A DNA stretch of 64,000 nucleotides from Shewanella sp. KX20019 (lineage in GTDB: Bacteria > Pseudomonadota > Gammaproteobacteria > Enterobacterales > Shewanellaceae). Position 1 is the first letter of the stretch, and the number at the start of each line of letters is the position of its first letter. Under the pieces are notes generated by a model. It did not search any database and was not told the DNA's origin. It was given only the letters and a program-made list of their open reading frames with translations. Shown here in pieces: positions 34,873 through 43,842 of this stretch. Location of the stretch: the NCBI RefSeq assembly GCF_016757755.1, contig NZ_CP068437.1, positions 744,001 to 808,000 on the forward strand, written 5' to 3'. The position numbers and the translations under genes were made by a program.

Positions 34873-35916
34873 TTAGTTTTCAACCTCCGCACTCAAGCCT
34901 GCAATTAAAACGCTTTCAAGCATCACTGGATTCATTAAACACCGCTTCTGTTTACCGACAATACTCAGTTTGGTTGGCTCTGAACGCAACATATTCAACG
35001 CCATATGACGTAAACAAGCTAAGTTTTCTGCACCGTTATCTTTATAAATCTGGCAAGCATCCTCATCCATACTGACATCGAGCACCCAATGCATTGACTC
35101 GATACCCCAATGTTCACGTACTGCAGACGCGGCCTGCTTAGCGCTCAATTCCTTTGAACTGATGTAGTAACGATACTCAAGTCCAACGGACTTACCCTGT
35201 TTGTATCGAAAGCTTTCTATCATGATGATACTTTTTAAGTTCTTCCACCGCGTAAAGTTGCCATCAAGCTCTTGCGCATTTAACACGGTGCATTGTCGAG
35301 ACTCAATTCGACCATGTCCTTTTTCAAAGTCTATCTTACCCAATACGGCTAAGCGTGTTGGTTTAAAGGATTTTTCAATGGCTTGTCGCAACTTGCCTTG
35401 ATTGCTTTTAACCGCGAGTAAATAGTCACCATCTTGAGCTACAATCGTCCTAGCTATCTTTGTCTGGCAAGCCATAGCATCAATTGTGACTACAGCTCCG
35501 CGTAAATCGAGAATCTTAAGCAGTTCTGGAATAGCAGTGATTTCATTGCCTTTCTGAGCCGTTTTAACCTGACCAAGCACGAGTTTGTTTGATGAAGTGT
35601 AGGCACTTATCATGTGAATGGTACTTGACCTGTCTTCGCGGTTATACGAACCACGAAGTGTTTTCCCATCAATAGCGATCACTTGACCTTCTGTCAGAGC
35701 ATGAATCGATTGCATCCAGGCTAAAAAGCATTGTTGGAATTGCTCTGGTTCAATCCTCGAGAGAATACGAGCAATAGTGTCATCAGCTGGAATATCGTTT
35801 ATAAACATGCCATTGCTTTTAAACCATTGATGGTGGTCTAAGATATACTCTCTAATATCAAACCAACCTTTAGCGCCCGCAATAACGGCGCAAAGGGAAC
35901 CGAATAAGACCTCAAA
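34873..35916 (-). pseudogene. ISAs1-family transposase, 5' end removed by an IS3 insertion
   Basis: The frame is open from 35916 downward. It reads PLFEVLFGSLCAVIAGAKGW, FDIREY, then VIAIDGKTLRGSYN, the DDE region VTIDAMACQTKIA, DYLLAVKSNQG and HWGIESMHWVLDVSMDEDAC. This is the H-repeat/ISAs1 transposase. Roughly the first 25-30 residues are missing because the IS3-family element starts at 35917. The right flank of that element does not clearly restore the start, so the insertion or later loss inactivated the gene. An internal ATG at 35808 could only make a truncated protein. Confidence 0.85.
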
Positions 35917-35984
35917 GAGTGGTAAGCCCCTAGAACAGTAGACACTTCATAGAGTTATACTTAACCAAAAATATGAGGTGTTAC

Positions 35985-36278
35985 ATGCGCGGAAAACGAT
36001 ATCCCGATGAGTTCAAAATTGAAGCCGTTAAACAGGTCACTGAACGTGGCTATAAAATAGCAGATGTTGCTGACAGATTAGGGGTTACTTCCAAAAGTTT
36101 GCACAACTGGATTAACAAGTTTGATAAGCCAGAAAAGCAGCACATCACCATTGATAATCAGCAAGACGAAATACGTAAGCTCAAGGCGGAGCTTCGCCGT
36201 GTAACCGAAGAGCGAAACATCCTAAAGGAGGCCGCCGTGTACTTTGCAAGCGAGTCAAAGAAAAGTACACGTTCATAA
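35985..36278 (+). CDS. IS3-family transposase OrfA
   Basis: The 97-residue protein begins MRGKRYPDEFKIEAVKQVTE and has a helix-turn-helix (IADVADRLGVTSKSLHNWI) and a leucine-zipper coiled coil (DEIRKLKAELRRVTEERNIL). It binds the element ends. GAGGTG precedes the ATG at 35985; an in-frame ATG at 35973 has no such site. The A-rich end (TCAAAGAAAAG) is a probable site for the minus-one frameshift that makes the OrfAB fusion. Confidence 0.9.
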   Translation: MRGKRYPDEFKIEAVKQVTERGYKIADVADRLGVTSKSLHNWINKFDKPEKQHITIDNQQDEIRKLKAELRRVTEERNILKEAAVYFASESKKSTRS

Positions 36279-36301
36279 AGTCTAGGCTCAAGCAGTATCC
36301 T

Positions 36302-37159
36302 GTGAAAATCTTATGCGAAATACTTGGAGTCCATCGTAGTGGTTTCTATGCCTGGCTGAAGGAACCTCAGAGTCGAAGAGCGACTGAAGACAAACGCTTG
36401 CTGGGTAAGATTAAACAGTTTTGGCTGGAAAGTGGTTGCGTTTATGGCTATCGAAATATCACCTTGGACCTTAAAGATGATGGTGAAGTTGTTGGTAAAA
36501 ACCGTGTATATCGAATCATGAAACAGGCTGAAATTAAAGCTGTACGAGGTTATAAACGCAATCCAACCTTTGGCGGAGGCGATGTTAACCATACGGCACC
36601 TAATACATTAAATCGAGGCTTTGATGTCGTCAAACCCAATATGATTTGGGTGACCGATTTCACTTATATTCGTACCCATGAAGGCTGGCTGTATCTCACC
36701 GTTGTGATAGACCTTTTTTCAAGACAAGTCGTAGGATGGACGATGAAAAGTACACCGAAGGCAGAGTTAGTTATAGATGCTCTATTGATGGCTATATGGA
36801 GACGCTCACCTACAGAAAAGGTGCTAATACATTCCGATCAAGGAGTGCAATATACCTGCTCAGATTGGCGTAGTTTTCTAAAAGAGCACAACCTTGAAGC
36901 CAGTATGAGCCGAAGAGGAAACTGCCATGATAATGCTGTCGCTGAGAGTTTCTTCTCGCTGCTGAAAAAAGACAGGGTTAAGCGAAAAGTCTATAAAACC
37001 AGAGATGAAGCACGCTCAGAAGTATTTAACTATATCGAATATTTCTATAATCCAGTGCGGCATCATGGTAGTAATAATGGACTGTCTCCGATCAAGTTCG
37101 AGAAGCAGTATTATGAAAACCTAGAAAGGTCTAGAAAACTGGGGGCTTACCACTCATAA
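36302..37159 (+). CDS. IS3-family transposase OrfB (DDE integrase domain)
   Basis: The 285-residue frame has an rve integrase core with the DDE triad: Asp in WVTDFTYI, Asp in IHSDQGVQY and Glu in NAVAESFFSLLKKD. The frame is open upstream to about 36259, overlapping orfA in the minus-one frame (reading KEKYTFIKSRLKQYPVKILC). The active protein is probably the OrfAB fusion, and the GTG at 36302 may not be a real start. All catalytic residues are intact, so the element may be active. Confidence 0.9.
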   Translation: MKILCEILGVHRSGFYAWLKEPQSRRATEDKRLLGKIKQFWLESGCVYGYRNITLDLKDDGEVVGKNRVYRIMKQAEIKAVRGYKRNPTFGGGDVNHTAPNTLNRGFDVVKPNMIWVTDFTYIRTHEGWLYLTVVIDLFSRQVVGWTMKSTPKAELVIDALLMAIWRRSPTEKVLIHSDQGVQYTCSDWRSFLKEHNLEASMSRRGNCHDNAVAESFFSLLKKDRVKRKVYKTRDEARSEVFNYIEYFYNPVRHHGSNNGLSPIKFEKQYYENLERSRKLGAYHS

Positions 37160-37206
37160 CCTTCTGAAGCTACTAATTTTTAGTCGATTGAACAAATGAA
37201 TAACAT

Positions 37207-37932
37207 TCACCTTTCTTTTTTATGCACATCTTTATATGCAAGCATATCAAGCAAGCGTTCCTCTCTTTCTGCTGTAAAACCGCAAGAGTGTCGCCACTCT
37301 TTAGGATTCTCGTATGTGCCAAAAAGCATATCCCACCATACAATGTCACCGTAGTTATTCTTGTGACGCCCTGCCTGATGATGAATTCTATGCATTTCAG
37401 GCCTTTGAAATATATAACCTATCCAATGGGGAGTTTTAACATTTGTATGGTAGAAAAACTCGCCAATAGCGGTGCAAAAGGTATAAATAGCGGCGCCTTC
37501 AAGGGAGAGTCCTAGTAGGGTATAGACAAGCAAACTGCCTAAAATGGAGTTTACGACCATTTCACCAGGGTGTTTATAGAAAGATGTAATAACTTCTAAT
37601 CTTCTAGGGCTGTGGTGAATCTGATGAAACCCGATCCATAACATATCAAATTCGTGGCGCCATCTATGCCACCAGTAAAATACAAATGTTGCAATAAAGT
37701 AGGCTATCAAGGCGCCTAAAGCCGGTGACGCTATTTCTGATAAATTAAAAACAGACCAAGAGGAAAACCACTGCTCCCATGAAACTCCTGCCAAAAACAC
37801 CACTCTAATTTGAACAGCGTTAATTAATAGCACTCGAATAGGCCATGTTCTGATGCTGGGCAGAGGCCAACCAGGGATAGCTCGCTCCAGAATGAAGCAA
37901 GCGCAAAATATGATTAAAATTGTTGAAAGCAT
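37207..37932 (-). CDS. Sterol desaturase / fatty acid hydroxylase family membrane protein
   Basis: The 241-residue integral membrane protein has the di-iron histidine boxes HRWRH, HQIHHSPR and HRIHH with the expected spacing. The family uses a di-iron centre to hydroxylate or desaturate lipids. GGGAGAG five bases upstream supports the ATG at 37932; an upstream in-frame start at 37989 is unlikely. The gene starts just beyond the IS3 element and may belong to the chromosome or to the island. The lipid substrate is unknown. Confidence 0.85.
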   Translation of the reverse strand: MLSTILIIFCACFILERAIPGWPLPSIRTWPIRVLLINAVQIRVVFLAGVSWEQWFSSWSVFNLSEIASPALGALIAYFIATFVFYWWHRWRHEFDMLWIGFHQIHHSPRRLEVITSFYKHPGEMVVNSILGSLLVYTLLGLSLEGAAIYTFCTAIGEFFYHTNVKTPHWIGYIFQRPEMHRIHHQAGRHKNNYGDIVWWDMLFGTYENPKEWRHSCGFTAEREERLLDMLAYKDVHKKER

Positions 37933-38326
37933 CCTTACTCTCCCATAAATACAATGGTTTGTTGTGGCTTGAATGAATGAAGGTATCACTCCTATGTCAT
38001 TGTAGCAAAGTGGTTTTTGTGATTACCCATGGCCGCGTATTCAAGGCTGATTCAGCTCCTGGTAATATTTGGAATGTACTTCTACTTATGAGCGCAGTAG
38101 AGTGATGTCCAACTCACTGCTGGCCGTTATAAGCTATTGTGTTGCTGCTGAGGTTTGCACTGTAAATCTAGTCTAGCCAACCTCAAACAAACCAACTTTC
38201 GCTATAGATTTGTCCGATAACGGACATTCTTTTAATTTGTAAAACCGTACTCTGTTCTGTATCGAAAATACGCTCAGTTGTGTAGCCAAATTCACGGCTG
38301 AGTTTTAAATCTTAACAGGTGATAGA
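37933..38326. other. Intergenic region between the hydroxylase and the small lipoprotein gene
   Basis: About 390 bases without a recognised gene. It must hold divergent promoters for the flanking genes. No clear operator was identified. Confidence 0.4.
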
Positions 38327-38611
38327 GTGAAACAGTTTTTAATGGTCATGCTGAGCTTGCTAGCTTTTAGCTGTGGGGCCAGCTTTGATGAAAAAGTAGC
38401 GGCTTCGTTTGCGGCTAAATACGAAGTTTGTGCCTTAAAGTTAAAAGATACTCAAGGTTATAAGCTTAAGGCGTTAGGGCTTAAAATTAAGGCCGATGAG
38501 ATTGGCAGGGATAAGGTCAGTGCCGACTACGTTAAAGCCTTTATTAAAGAGAAGAATAAAGCTTGGTTGTTACCCTTGCATAAATGCAAAAAGTTCGCTG
38601 ATAGACTTTAG
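38327..38611 (+). CDS. Small predicted lipoprotein, unknown function
   Basis: The 94-residue product has a lipoprotein-type signal with LLAFSC as lipobox (about residues 11-16), then a short lysine-rich helical domain with two further cysteines (YEVCALKLK and LHKCKKF) that could form a disulphide. The start is GTG at 38327 behind AGGTGA. I do not recognise the family. A hairpin terminator follows at 38671. Confidence 0.6.
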   Translation: MKQFLMVMLSLLAFSCGASFDEKVAASFAAKYEVCALKLKDTQGYKLKALGLKIKADEIGRDKVSADYVKAFIKEKNKAWLLPLHKCKKFADRL

Positions 38612-38670
38612 TTTTTTGAGCGCTGGTCGCCATTGAAACCATCAATCAACATTGAGGCTGTCTTTAGCCT

Positions 38671-38694
38671 AACCGTTCTCCGTGGACGGTTTTC
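38671..38694 (+). terminator. Terminator after the small lipoprotein gene
   Basis: AACCGT pairs with ACGGTT around a short loop, followed by a TTTTCTT run. Confidence 0.6.
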
Positions 38695-38773
38695 TTGTAT
38701 GAATATGAAGCCCTTAATGTGCCATGATAATATTTGGCGGCCGTCGGTAGCACTCTTTCGTAAAGGTATTAAT

Positions 38774-39490
38774 GTGATTGACTCAAAGCTTTTAAAAGCA
38801 ATTAATTGGAATACTGAACTATCAGCTGATTTGACTGGGAAACTGTTGTCAATTGCGCAGCTAAAAACGCAGTTAACATCAAGTACAATGGATGGTTCAA
38901 GCATCGCGCATCAAGGAGCCAGCTTCATAGTGGAAGGCACGGTTACTATTTGCTTGCAAACTCCAAATCTTAAAACCGTCAATAACATAGTGATGGGGAA
39001 AGGTGATTGGTTTGGTAATTATGACAGCCGTAATAGCCTATATACGCCATTTTTCATTACAGAAATTGATGCTGTCACACTTATCCACTTTAGCAACTTC
39101 GATCTGCATCGCCTCGCGCAGGATAACCTTGAGATTTACAAATGGTTTCATTCGTTATCGTTAGAATCCAAAGCAAAATGGTTGCAGTCGCAGCTGATGA
39201 TGAGCGAAAACAAACTTAAACGTGTGGTATATCTGCTGTTAGAGCTTGCAGCTCATATTCCTCTAATACGAGGTGAGACACCGAAGATTGATCTCTCTCA
39301 GCAACAGATTAGCCAGATAACCGGAATTGCCCGTCAGCGCGTGAATGAGGTTATCAAGCAATTAGAAAAAGAAAAATTAGTGGAAATTAAGCGCAGTTGT
39401 ATCTACTTAACGAATCTAACAGGACTGGGTAGAGTGCTTGATAAAGTTGATTTGAGTATCCGTGATCCTAGATTGATGATTACTCATTGA
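38774..39490 (+). CDS. Crp/Fnr-family transcriptional regulator
   Basis: The product has an N-terminal cyclic-nucleotide-binding-like beta roll (IVEGTVTICLQTPN, VMGKGDWFGNY). Its C-terminal winged helix contains LSQQQISQITGIARQRVNEV, the Crp-type recognition helix. No Fnr-type N-terminal cysteine cluster is visible, and the phosphate-binding cassette of Crp is not conserved, so the signal is unknown. The frame is open upstream to 38633, but that crosses the preceding gene's terminator. The GTG at 38774 with AAAGG seven bases upstream gives the usual length (238 residues). ATGs at 38699, 38705 and 38717 are alternatives. Confidence 0.78.
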   Translation: MIDSKLLKAINWNTELSADLTGKLLSIAQLKTQLTSSTMDGSSIAHQGASFIVEGTVTICLQTPNLKTVNNIVMGKGDWFGNYDSRNSLYTPFFITEIDAVTLIHFSNFDLHRLAQDNLEIYKWFHSLSLESKAKWLQSQLMMSENKLKRVVYLLLELAAHIPLIRGETPKIDLSQQQISQITGIARQRVNEVIKQLEKEKLVEIKRSCIYLTNLTGLGRVLDKVDLSIRDPRLMITH

Positions 39491-39493
39491 ATG

Positions 39494-39523
39494 AAAAAAC
39501 CATCGTCACAATGGTGGTTTTTT
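39494..39523 (+). terminator. Terminator after the Crp/Fnr-family gene
   Basis: AAAAAACCA pairs with TGGTTTTTT around a 12-base loop that may extend the stem. Confidence 0.75.
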
Positions 39524-39583
39524 CATCAGATAAAGTATCTATAAATGCAGGTGATAATTCCATTCTAGAGTAACCAAGCGCTA

Positions 39584-40321
39584 TTAACTGTTTGCTAGTG
39601 TTGTAGCCTGTAGTGAAGATTGCAAATTGGTCAACTCTGCCGCGCTCAAAAGCCTCATCGACCCCTCTGCGAGATCCCCAAGCTGCAAACTCTGAATCGA
39701 TACCCGTTTAAGGTCGATAACTTTGTACCCTAATGCCTGTGACATGCGGCGTATTTGTCTATTTAGCCCCTGAGTGAGGATAATTTGATAACTATCGTCA
39801 GCTAAGCGACTCATTTTGCAGGGTAGGGTGGTGATGTCTTTATAGCTAACACCTGCCGCCATCTGTAGGAGAAAATCATCATTGAACATGCGATCGACCC
39901 TTACCTGATAGGTCTTGCTGTGACCATAGTCAGGGTGCATTAGCTGGTGGGTCAGTTCACCATCGTTAGTCAATATCAGCAAGCCGCGAGAATCCTTGTC
40001 GAGCCGACCTACAGGGTAAAGTCGCGGCGATTCAGGCAGTAAATGCAGCAAGCTATTGGGTAGATGAGCAAGCAAACGACTATCAGTGCCGACGGCTTTA
40101 TTGAATAACCAATAGGCTTTGGCTTCAACTGCGGCGATTAAGCGACCATTGACGAAGATCTGCTCTTGGCAATGCATGCCATTGGGCGTGTCGATTATCG
40201 TCACTGTATCAATGTGGTTCGCGAGGCGTGCTTCAATCATTACCTGACCATCTCTAATCAAGCGAGTGGCGGCGCGGCGAGAACAGCAACCGGTTAAGGA
40301 GAGATATTTAGCGAGTCTCAT
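39584..40321 (-). CDS. RsuA/RluF-family rRNA pseudouridine synthase
   Basis: The 245-residue protein has an N-terminal S4 RNA-binding domain (MRLAKYLSLTGCCSRRAATR) and a catalytic domain with the family motif VGRLDKDSRGLLILTNDGEL holding the catalytic Asp. GLNRQIRRMSQALGYKV is the second conserved block. It makes a pseudouridine in 23S rRNA or tRNA. The second block resembles RluF most, but the member cannot be fixed by eye. It lies 8 bases after the DUF998-like gene, in the same direction. Confidence 0.88.
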   Translation of the reverse strand: MRLAKYLSLTGCCSRRAATRLIRDGQVMIEARLANHIDTVTIIDTPNGMHCQEQIFVNGRLIAAVEAKAYWLFNKAVGTDSRLLAHLPNSLLHLLPESPRLYPVGRLDKDSRGLLILTNDGELTHQLMHPDYGHSKTYQVRVDRMFNDDFLLQMAAGVSYKDITTLPCKMSRLADDSYQIILTQGLNRQIRRMSQALGYKVIDLKRVSIQSLQLGDLAEGSMRLLSAAELTNLQSSLQATTLANS

Positions 40322-40329
40322 GGTTGGAA

Positions 40330-41040
40330 TTATTGCTCTCCAGCTAGATAGCGTTGTGACAGTTCTCGGTAGTTTTTAATCGCAATTTTGCGAATAGTCC
40401 ACGCAAAAGATAAACACCAAAGCATAACGACATTAGTTTGAATCCACATGGTGATAGCGACCCAACAAGGACTTGTTTCTGGATGTTCACAAGGAACAAA
40501 GTCGAGTGTACTCCAATCAAGCTGCACAACGAGAGCGGATGCGGTAATAAAGCCCAAAATACTTAGTAAAAAGATAGGTCCCTTACAAATAGAATTTTGA
40601 CTGAATCGATCGGTGATGCATAGGAAGTACATTAACACGGTACCCAGTAGATATGAGGTTGACACTAGGCGGTGCATATCAAGATAATTAACTGGAAACA
40701 TCCCCATCAATAACACCGACATGCCGACCCAACCACCGATTAAGGACAAATAGTGGCTAAAAAATCCTTGCTTAAGTAAGTAGAGCCCTAACATGGCTAG
40801 CATGATGCATATACCTGTGGTCATTAAGGCGATGTTGAATACAAATGCGAGCTTGGCATTGTTGTAGTCTCCAAGGAGATCAGAGCGACGATTAAACACT
40901 GCACTACCGATGTTTTGATATTCAGCCCATAGTGAGATAAGTACACCCATTGCGGCGATAAGAGCACCAAAGAAAATAGCCATCACGACTAAGCGGTGCA
41001 AGTCATATTGCATCGATTGGTACTTAATCTTATCTTCCAT
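40330..41040 (-). CDS. DUF998-like integral membrane protein
   Basis: The 236-residue protein has about six hydrophobic helices (for example VVMAIFFGALIAAMGVLISL and FNIALMTTGICIMLAMLGLY) and short loops with a MFPVNYLDMHRL segment typical of DUF998. Function is unknown. The ATG at 41040 is chosen because the first helix follows; the frame extends 26 codons upstream without hydrophobic character. It is probably cotranscribed with the pseudouridine synthase gene. Confidence 0.7.
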   Translation of the reverse strand: MEDKIKYQSMQYDLHRLVVMAIFFGALIAAMGVLISLWAEYQNIGSAVFNRRSDLLGDYNNAKLAFVFNIALMTTGICIMLAMLGLYLLKQGFFSHYLSLIGGWVGMSVLLMGMFPVNYLDMHRLVSTSYLLGTVLMYFLCITDRFSQNSICKGPIFLLSILGFITASALVVQLDWSTLDFVPCEHPETSPCWVAITMWIQTNVVMLWCLSFAWTIRKIAIKNYRELSQRYLAGEQ

Positions 41041-41212
41041 ACTTGTGCACCATAAAAGACTGACCTTGCAGTGTCGCGTAGAGGAGGCATTATGACAAAA
41101 AGCACTGCTTGGATGCACTCTTTTTCAGTCAAACACCCATTGATAATGGCCTAATACTTAACCTGCCTCAATCATTGTGCTTACGCAAGCTGTTCAATCG
41201 ATGCTAACGGAT

Positions 41213-41255
41213 AAAAAAATGCGCTTCCCCCAGGATTAATTGGGCCAAAGCGCAT
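41213..41255 (-). terminator. Terminator of the S9 peptidase gene
   Basis: On the minus strand ATGCGCTT pairs with AAGCGCAT, with an inner CCC/GGG pairing, followed by a seven-T run. Confidence 0.8.
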
Positions 41256-41278
41256 ATCTCATAGTTAGTTCTAGTGGA

Positions 41279-43567
41279 TTACTTTTGTTGGAATTGGTAC
41301 TCCTTTACGGGCTTAGCGCCAAGCAGATGTTCTACAAAATAATCCCAACGTTTACGCACAAAGTAGTCACTGTCATTTAGGAAGTGGTTACGGTTAGGGT
41401 AGATCATCAAGTCAAAATCTTTGTTGGCTTTTATCAGTTTATCGACCAGTTGCAGTGTGGCAGCAGGGTTAACATTATCGTCAAGTTCACCATGGGCTAG
41501 CAGTAGCTTACCTTTGAGTTTGGCAATACTGTCCATATTTAAGTTGCTTTGCTGATCCCAATGTTTGGCGACGGGGTAGCCTAACCAGGTTTCATTCCAA
41601 CCGGTTTTATCGACTCTAAAATCATGGTTACCCGATGCAGCGACCGCAACTTTAAAAAAGTCTGCATGCCTAAACATCGCTTGTACTGTGTCGTAACCGC
41701 CAGCAGAGAAGCCGTAGATGCCTACGCGGTCAATATCAAGGTAGCTGTGTCGCTTGGCTAGATCTTTAATGGCTTGCACGTGGTCATCGACACCCGCTGC
41801 TAAATTCTCGTAAGCAACTAGATGAAATTCTCTATCGCGTTTACTGGTGCCGCGACCATCCATTTTGATGACAACAAACCCGAGTTCAGCTAACGATTGC
41901 GCTTGTTCAAAGTAGCTCCAAAATGACTTAGGAGTGAAGAAGTTGTGTGGCCCGGTGTAAGTTGCATCAATCACCGGATATTGCTTAGCCGGATCAAAGT
42001 TACTGGGTTTGTACATTATGCCGTATAACTTGGTTTGATTATCACTGGCAACCACTTGAAACGGTTCTGGGGCGCGCCAGGCAGTGGCCATTAGCTCACT
42101 CACATCCGGTGTGCCAACCGTCATCACGATCTTGCCGTCTACCGTGCTACGCACCTTGCTCGTTGGCACGGTTTGTACACTTGATGAAATATCGACAAAG
42201 TAGCTAAAGTCAGGTGCAATGCGCGCGCTGTGCTCTAGCGGTTCAGGCGTGAGCAAGCTGTGTCCCGTACCATCCAAATTAACTTTATAGAGGTGACGTA
42301 AGTAAGGGTCGCGATCATCGAATCCGCCAGATGCCTCGTAATATAGCGTGCGAGTTTTCTCGTCTAAGGCGCGGTAAGTTCTCACAAAGCAATCGCACTG
42401 AGTGATCTTATTTTTAAGCTTACCGCTAGATAGCTCATACAGGTAATATTGTTGCTTACCTGAGCGCTGACTGCTCCAAACGACCTCGTCTGACTCTGGC
42501 AGTACCCAAGCATCTTGCGCCCAAGGATCAAGAAATTGATCAGAGGTCTCTTCAGTAATTAGACGTACCTGATGATCCTCGGGATTATATTCATGGAAGC
42601 TGATGCGCTTTTTAGCGCGAGTCTGCTCTAAGAAGTAGAAGCGGTTGTTATCTTCCCACCATCCCCAGATCGGACCACCGTAGTAAGTTTGTAGTAACTT
42701 TGGTGCCGCTACTTTAGTCACCTTTTTACTATTAACGTCAATAGAGTATATATCGCCATATGGTAAGTTTTCATCGCCCGCGAGCGGGTAATAGTAGCTG
42801 TATAGCTTTGGGCGTAGGCCTTGGTCATGACTCGATTGGAGCAAATGCAGCTTGCTTACTTTTTCGCGGTTCATTCTATGGGTCAACACGGTTTGACTGT
42901 CAGGAGACCAGTAGACACTGAGCTTTTGTTTAACCATAGCGGGATCTTTATTGATATAGGCTTTAGGATTAACGTTTTGCACCGCATATGGATAACCTTC
43001 AGTGCCGTCAAATGTTAGCTGGCTAACTTTGTTGCTGCGGTTATCGGTTAAGTAGAGGTTCCACCCTTTTACGCTCAATGCATAATGGCCGTCAGGAGAG
43101 GAGTAGCTTGGCTGCTGTTTTTTGTTCTTTTTAGCGGTTTTTTCACAAAGGCTGCTGAGCAGGTCACATTGATAATCTTGCTTGTTATAACGCATCGTCA
43201 GCTGATTTTTCTGCAAGTCTACCTTGTGAACTTTAAGCTGAAATGGGCTGGATCCGTCATGTTCTAGATTGGCTTTCAGTATTTTATGATCAAATAGCGC
43301 TGAGACTTTAGCTTGCATTGGATTAACTAAGAAATAGCTATAGTTGCTGTCTTTATCGATTTCGCTAAACCAGAACTGGCTACTGTTATCGATCCATTTA
43401 GGTTTAACTGCAAGATTTCGGACCATGTTACCGACATTCTTCGGCAAAAATGCTTCGGCGCGCCGGTAATCAGCCTCAGTCAGCTCGGGGGAGACGCTTG
43501 GGGGTGGCGTCGTTGTGCAAGCGGCTAGCATTGCCGAAGCGAACAATATCGCTGATCTTCTAATCAT
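41279..43567 (-). CDS. S9-family prolyl oligopeptidase / DPP4-like lipoprotein
   Basis: The 762-residue protein starts with a lipoprotein signal (MLAAC lipobox). It has a beta-propeller DPP4-type N-terminal domain and a C-terminal alpha/beta-hydrolase peptidase domain: nucleophile in YGFSAGGYD, Asp in LAHGELDDNVN and His in NRNHFLND. Such enzymes cut after Pro or Ala near peptide N-termini. It is anchored in the cell envelope. S9 enzymes remove leaders in some class III lanthipeptide pathways, but this gene looks chromosomal and lies 7 kb away, so a role there is only a thought. Confidence 0.9.
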   Translation of the reverse strand: MIRRSAILFASAMLAACTTTPPPSVSPELTEADYRRAEAFLPKNVGNMVRNLAVKPKWIDNSSQFWFSEIDKDSNYSYFLVNPMQAKVSALFDHKILKANLEHDGSSPFQLKVHKVDLQKNQLTMRYNKQDYQCDLLSSLCEKTAKKNKKQQPSYSSPDGHYALSVKGWNLYLTDNRSNKVSQLTFDGTEGYPYAVQNVNPKAYINKDPAMVKQKLSVYWSPDSQTVLTHRMNREKVSKLHLLQSSHDQGLRPKLYSYYYPLAGDENLPYGDIYSIDVNSKKVTKVAAPKLLQTYYGGPIWGWWEDNNRFYFLEQTRAKKRISFHEYNPEDHQVRLITEETSDQFLDPWAQDAWVLPESDEVVWSSQRSGKQQYYLYELSSGKLKNKITQCDCFVRTYRALDEKTRTLYYEASGGFDDRDPYLRHLYKVNLDGTGHSLLTPEPLEHSARIAPDFSYFVDISSSVQTVPTSKVRSTVDGKIVMTVGTPDVSELMATAWRAPEPFQVVASDNQTKLYGIMYKPSNFDPAKQYPVIDATYTGPHNFFTPKSFWSYFEQAQSLAELGFVVIKMDGRGTSKRDREFHLVAYENLAAGVDDHVQAIKDLAKRHSYLDIDRVGIYGFSAGGYDTVQAMFRHADFFKVAVAASGNHDFRVDKTGWNETWLGYPVAKHWDQQSNLNMDSIAKLKGKLLLAHGELDDNVNPAATLQLVDKLIKANKDFDLMIYPNRNHFLNDSDYFVRKRWDYFVEHLLGAKPVKEYQFQQK

Positions 43568-43774
43568 TTTACTCTCCAGTCACATCACTTTTGTTTAGCG
43601 AATTAACAACAATTGGTAACATGATATTAAACTGGCTGGATAATGTATACGTTATAACGTTTTGTTGATGTAAATATATTAAGGTATAAAGAAAAGGATA
43701 AATAACAAGGTATTAGATTGGTTGTAGCTACAGAGCTAACGGTAGATGGGCTGCGCAGTAGTGATGGGGTAGCA

Positions 43775-43799
43775 AAAGAGCACCATAAAGGTGCTCTTT
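43775..43799. terminator. Rho-independent hairpin downstream of metT
   Basis: Perfect 10-bp stem AAAGAGCACC / GGTGCTCTTT with a 5-base loop. Confidence 0.85.
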
Positions 43800-43842
43800 C
43801 AATCAGCGATAGGTTAGCTGTGGCTTATGCGGGCAATACCAG

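Larger units (their letters stand above)
35917..37159 (+). mobile_element. IS3-family insertion sequence, apparently complete
   Basis: Perfect 14-bp terminal inverted repeats GAGTGGTAAGCCCC (35917-35930) and GGGGCTTACCACTC (37142-37155) flank overlapping orfA and orfB. I could not see a clear 3-4 bp target duplication outside the repeats. A related solo end lies at 28399. Confidence 0.9.

Noticed and set aside
34873..35808. Reading the minus-strand ORF from its first ATG as a complete transposase
   Set aside because: The frame continues upstream to 35916 with ISAs1 similarity and is cut by the IS3 element; the protein is truncated.
36302..37159. Calling orfB an independent gene with a GTG start
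   Set aside because: In IS3 elements the active protein is the OrfAB frameshift fusion; the frame is open upstream into orfA.
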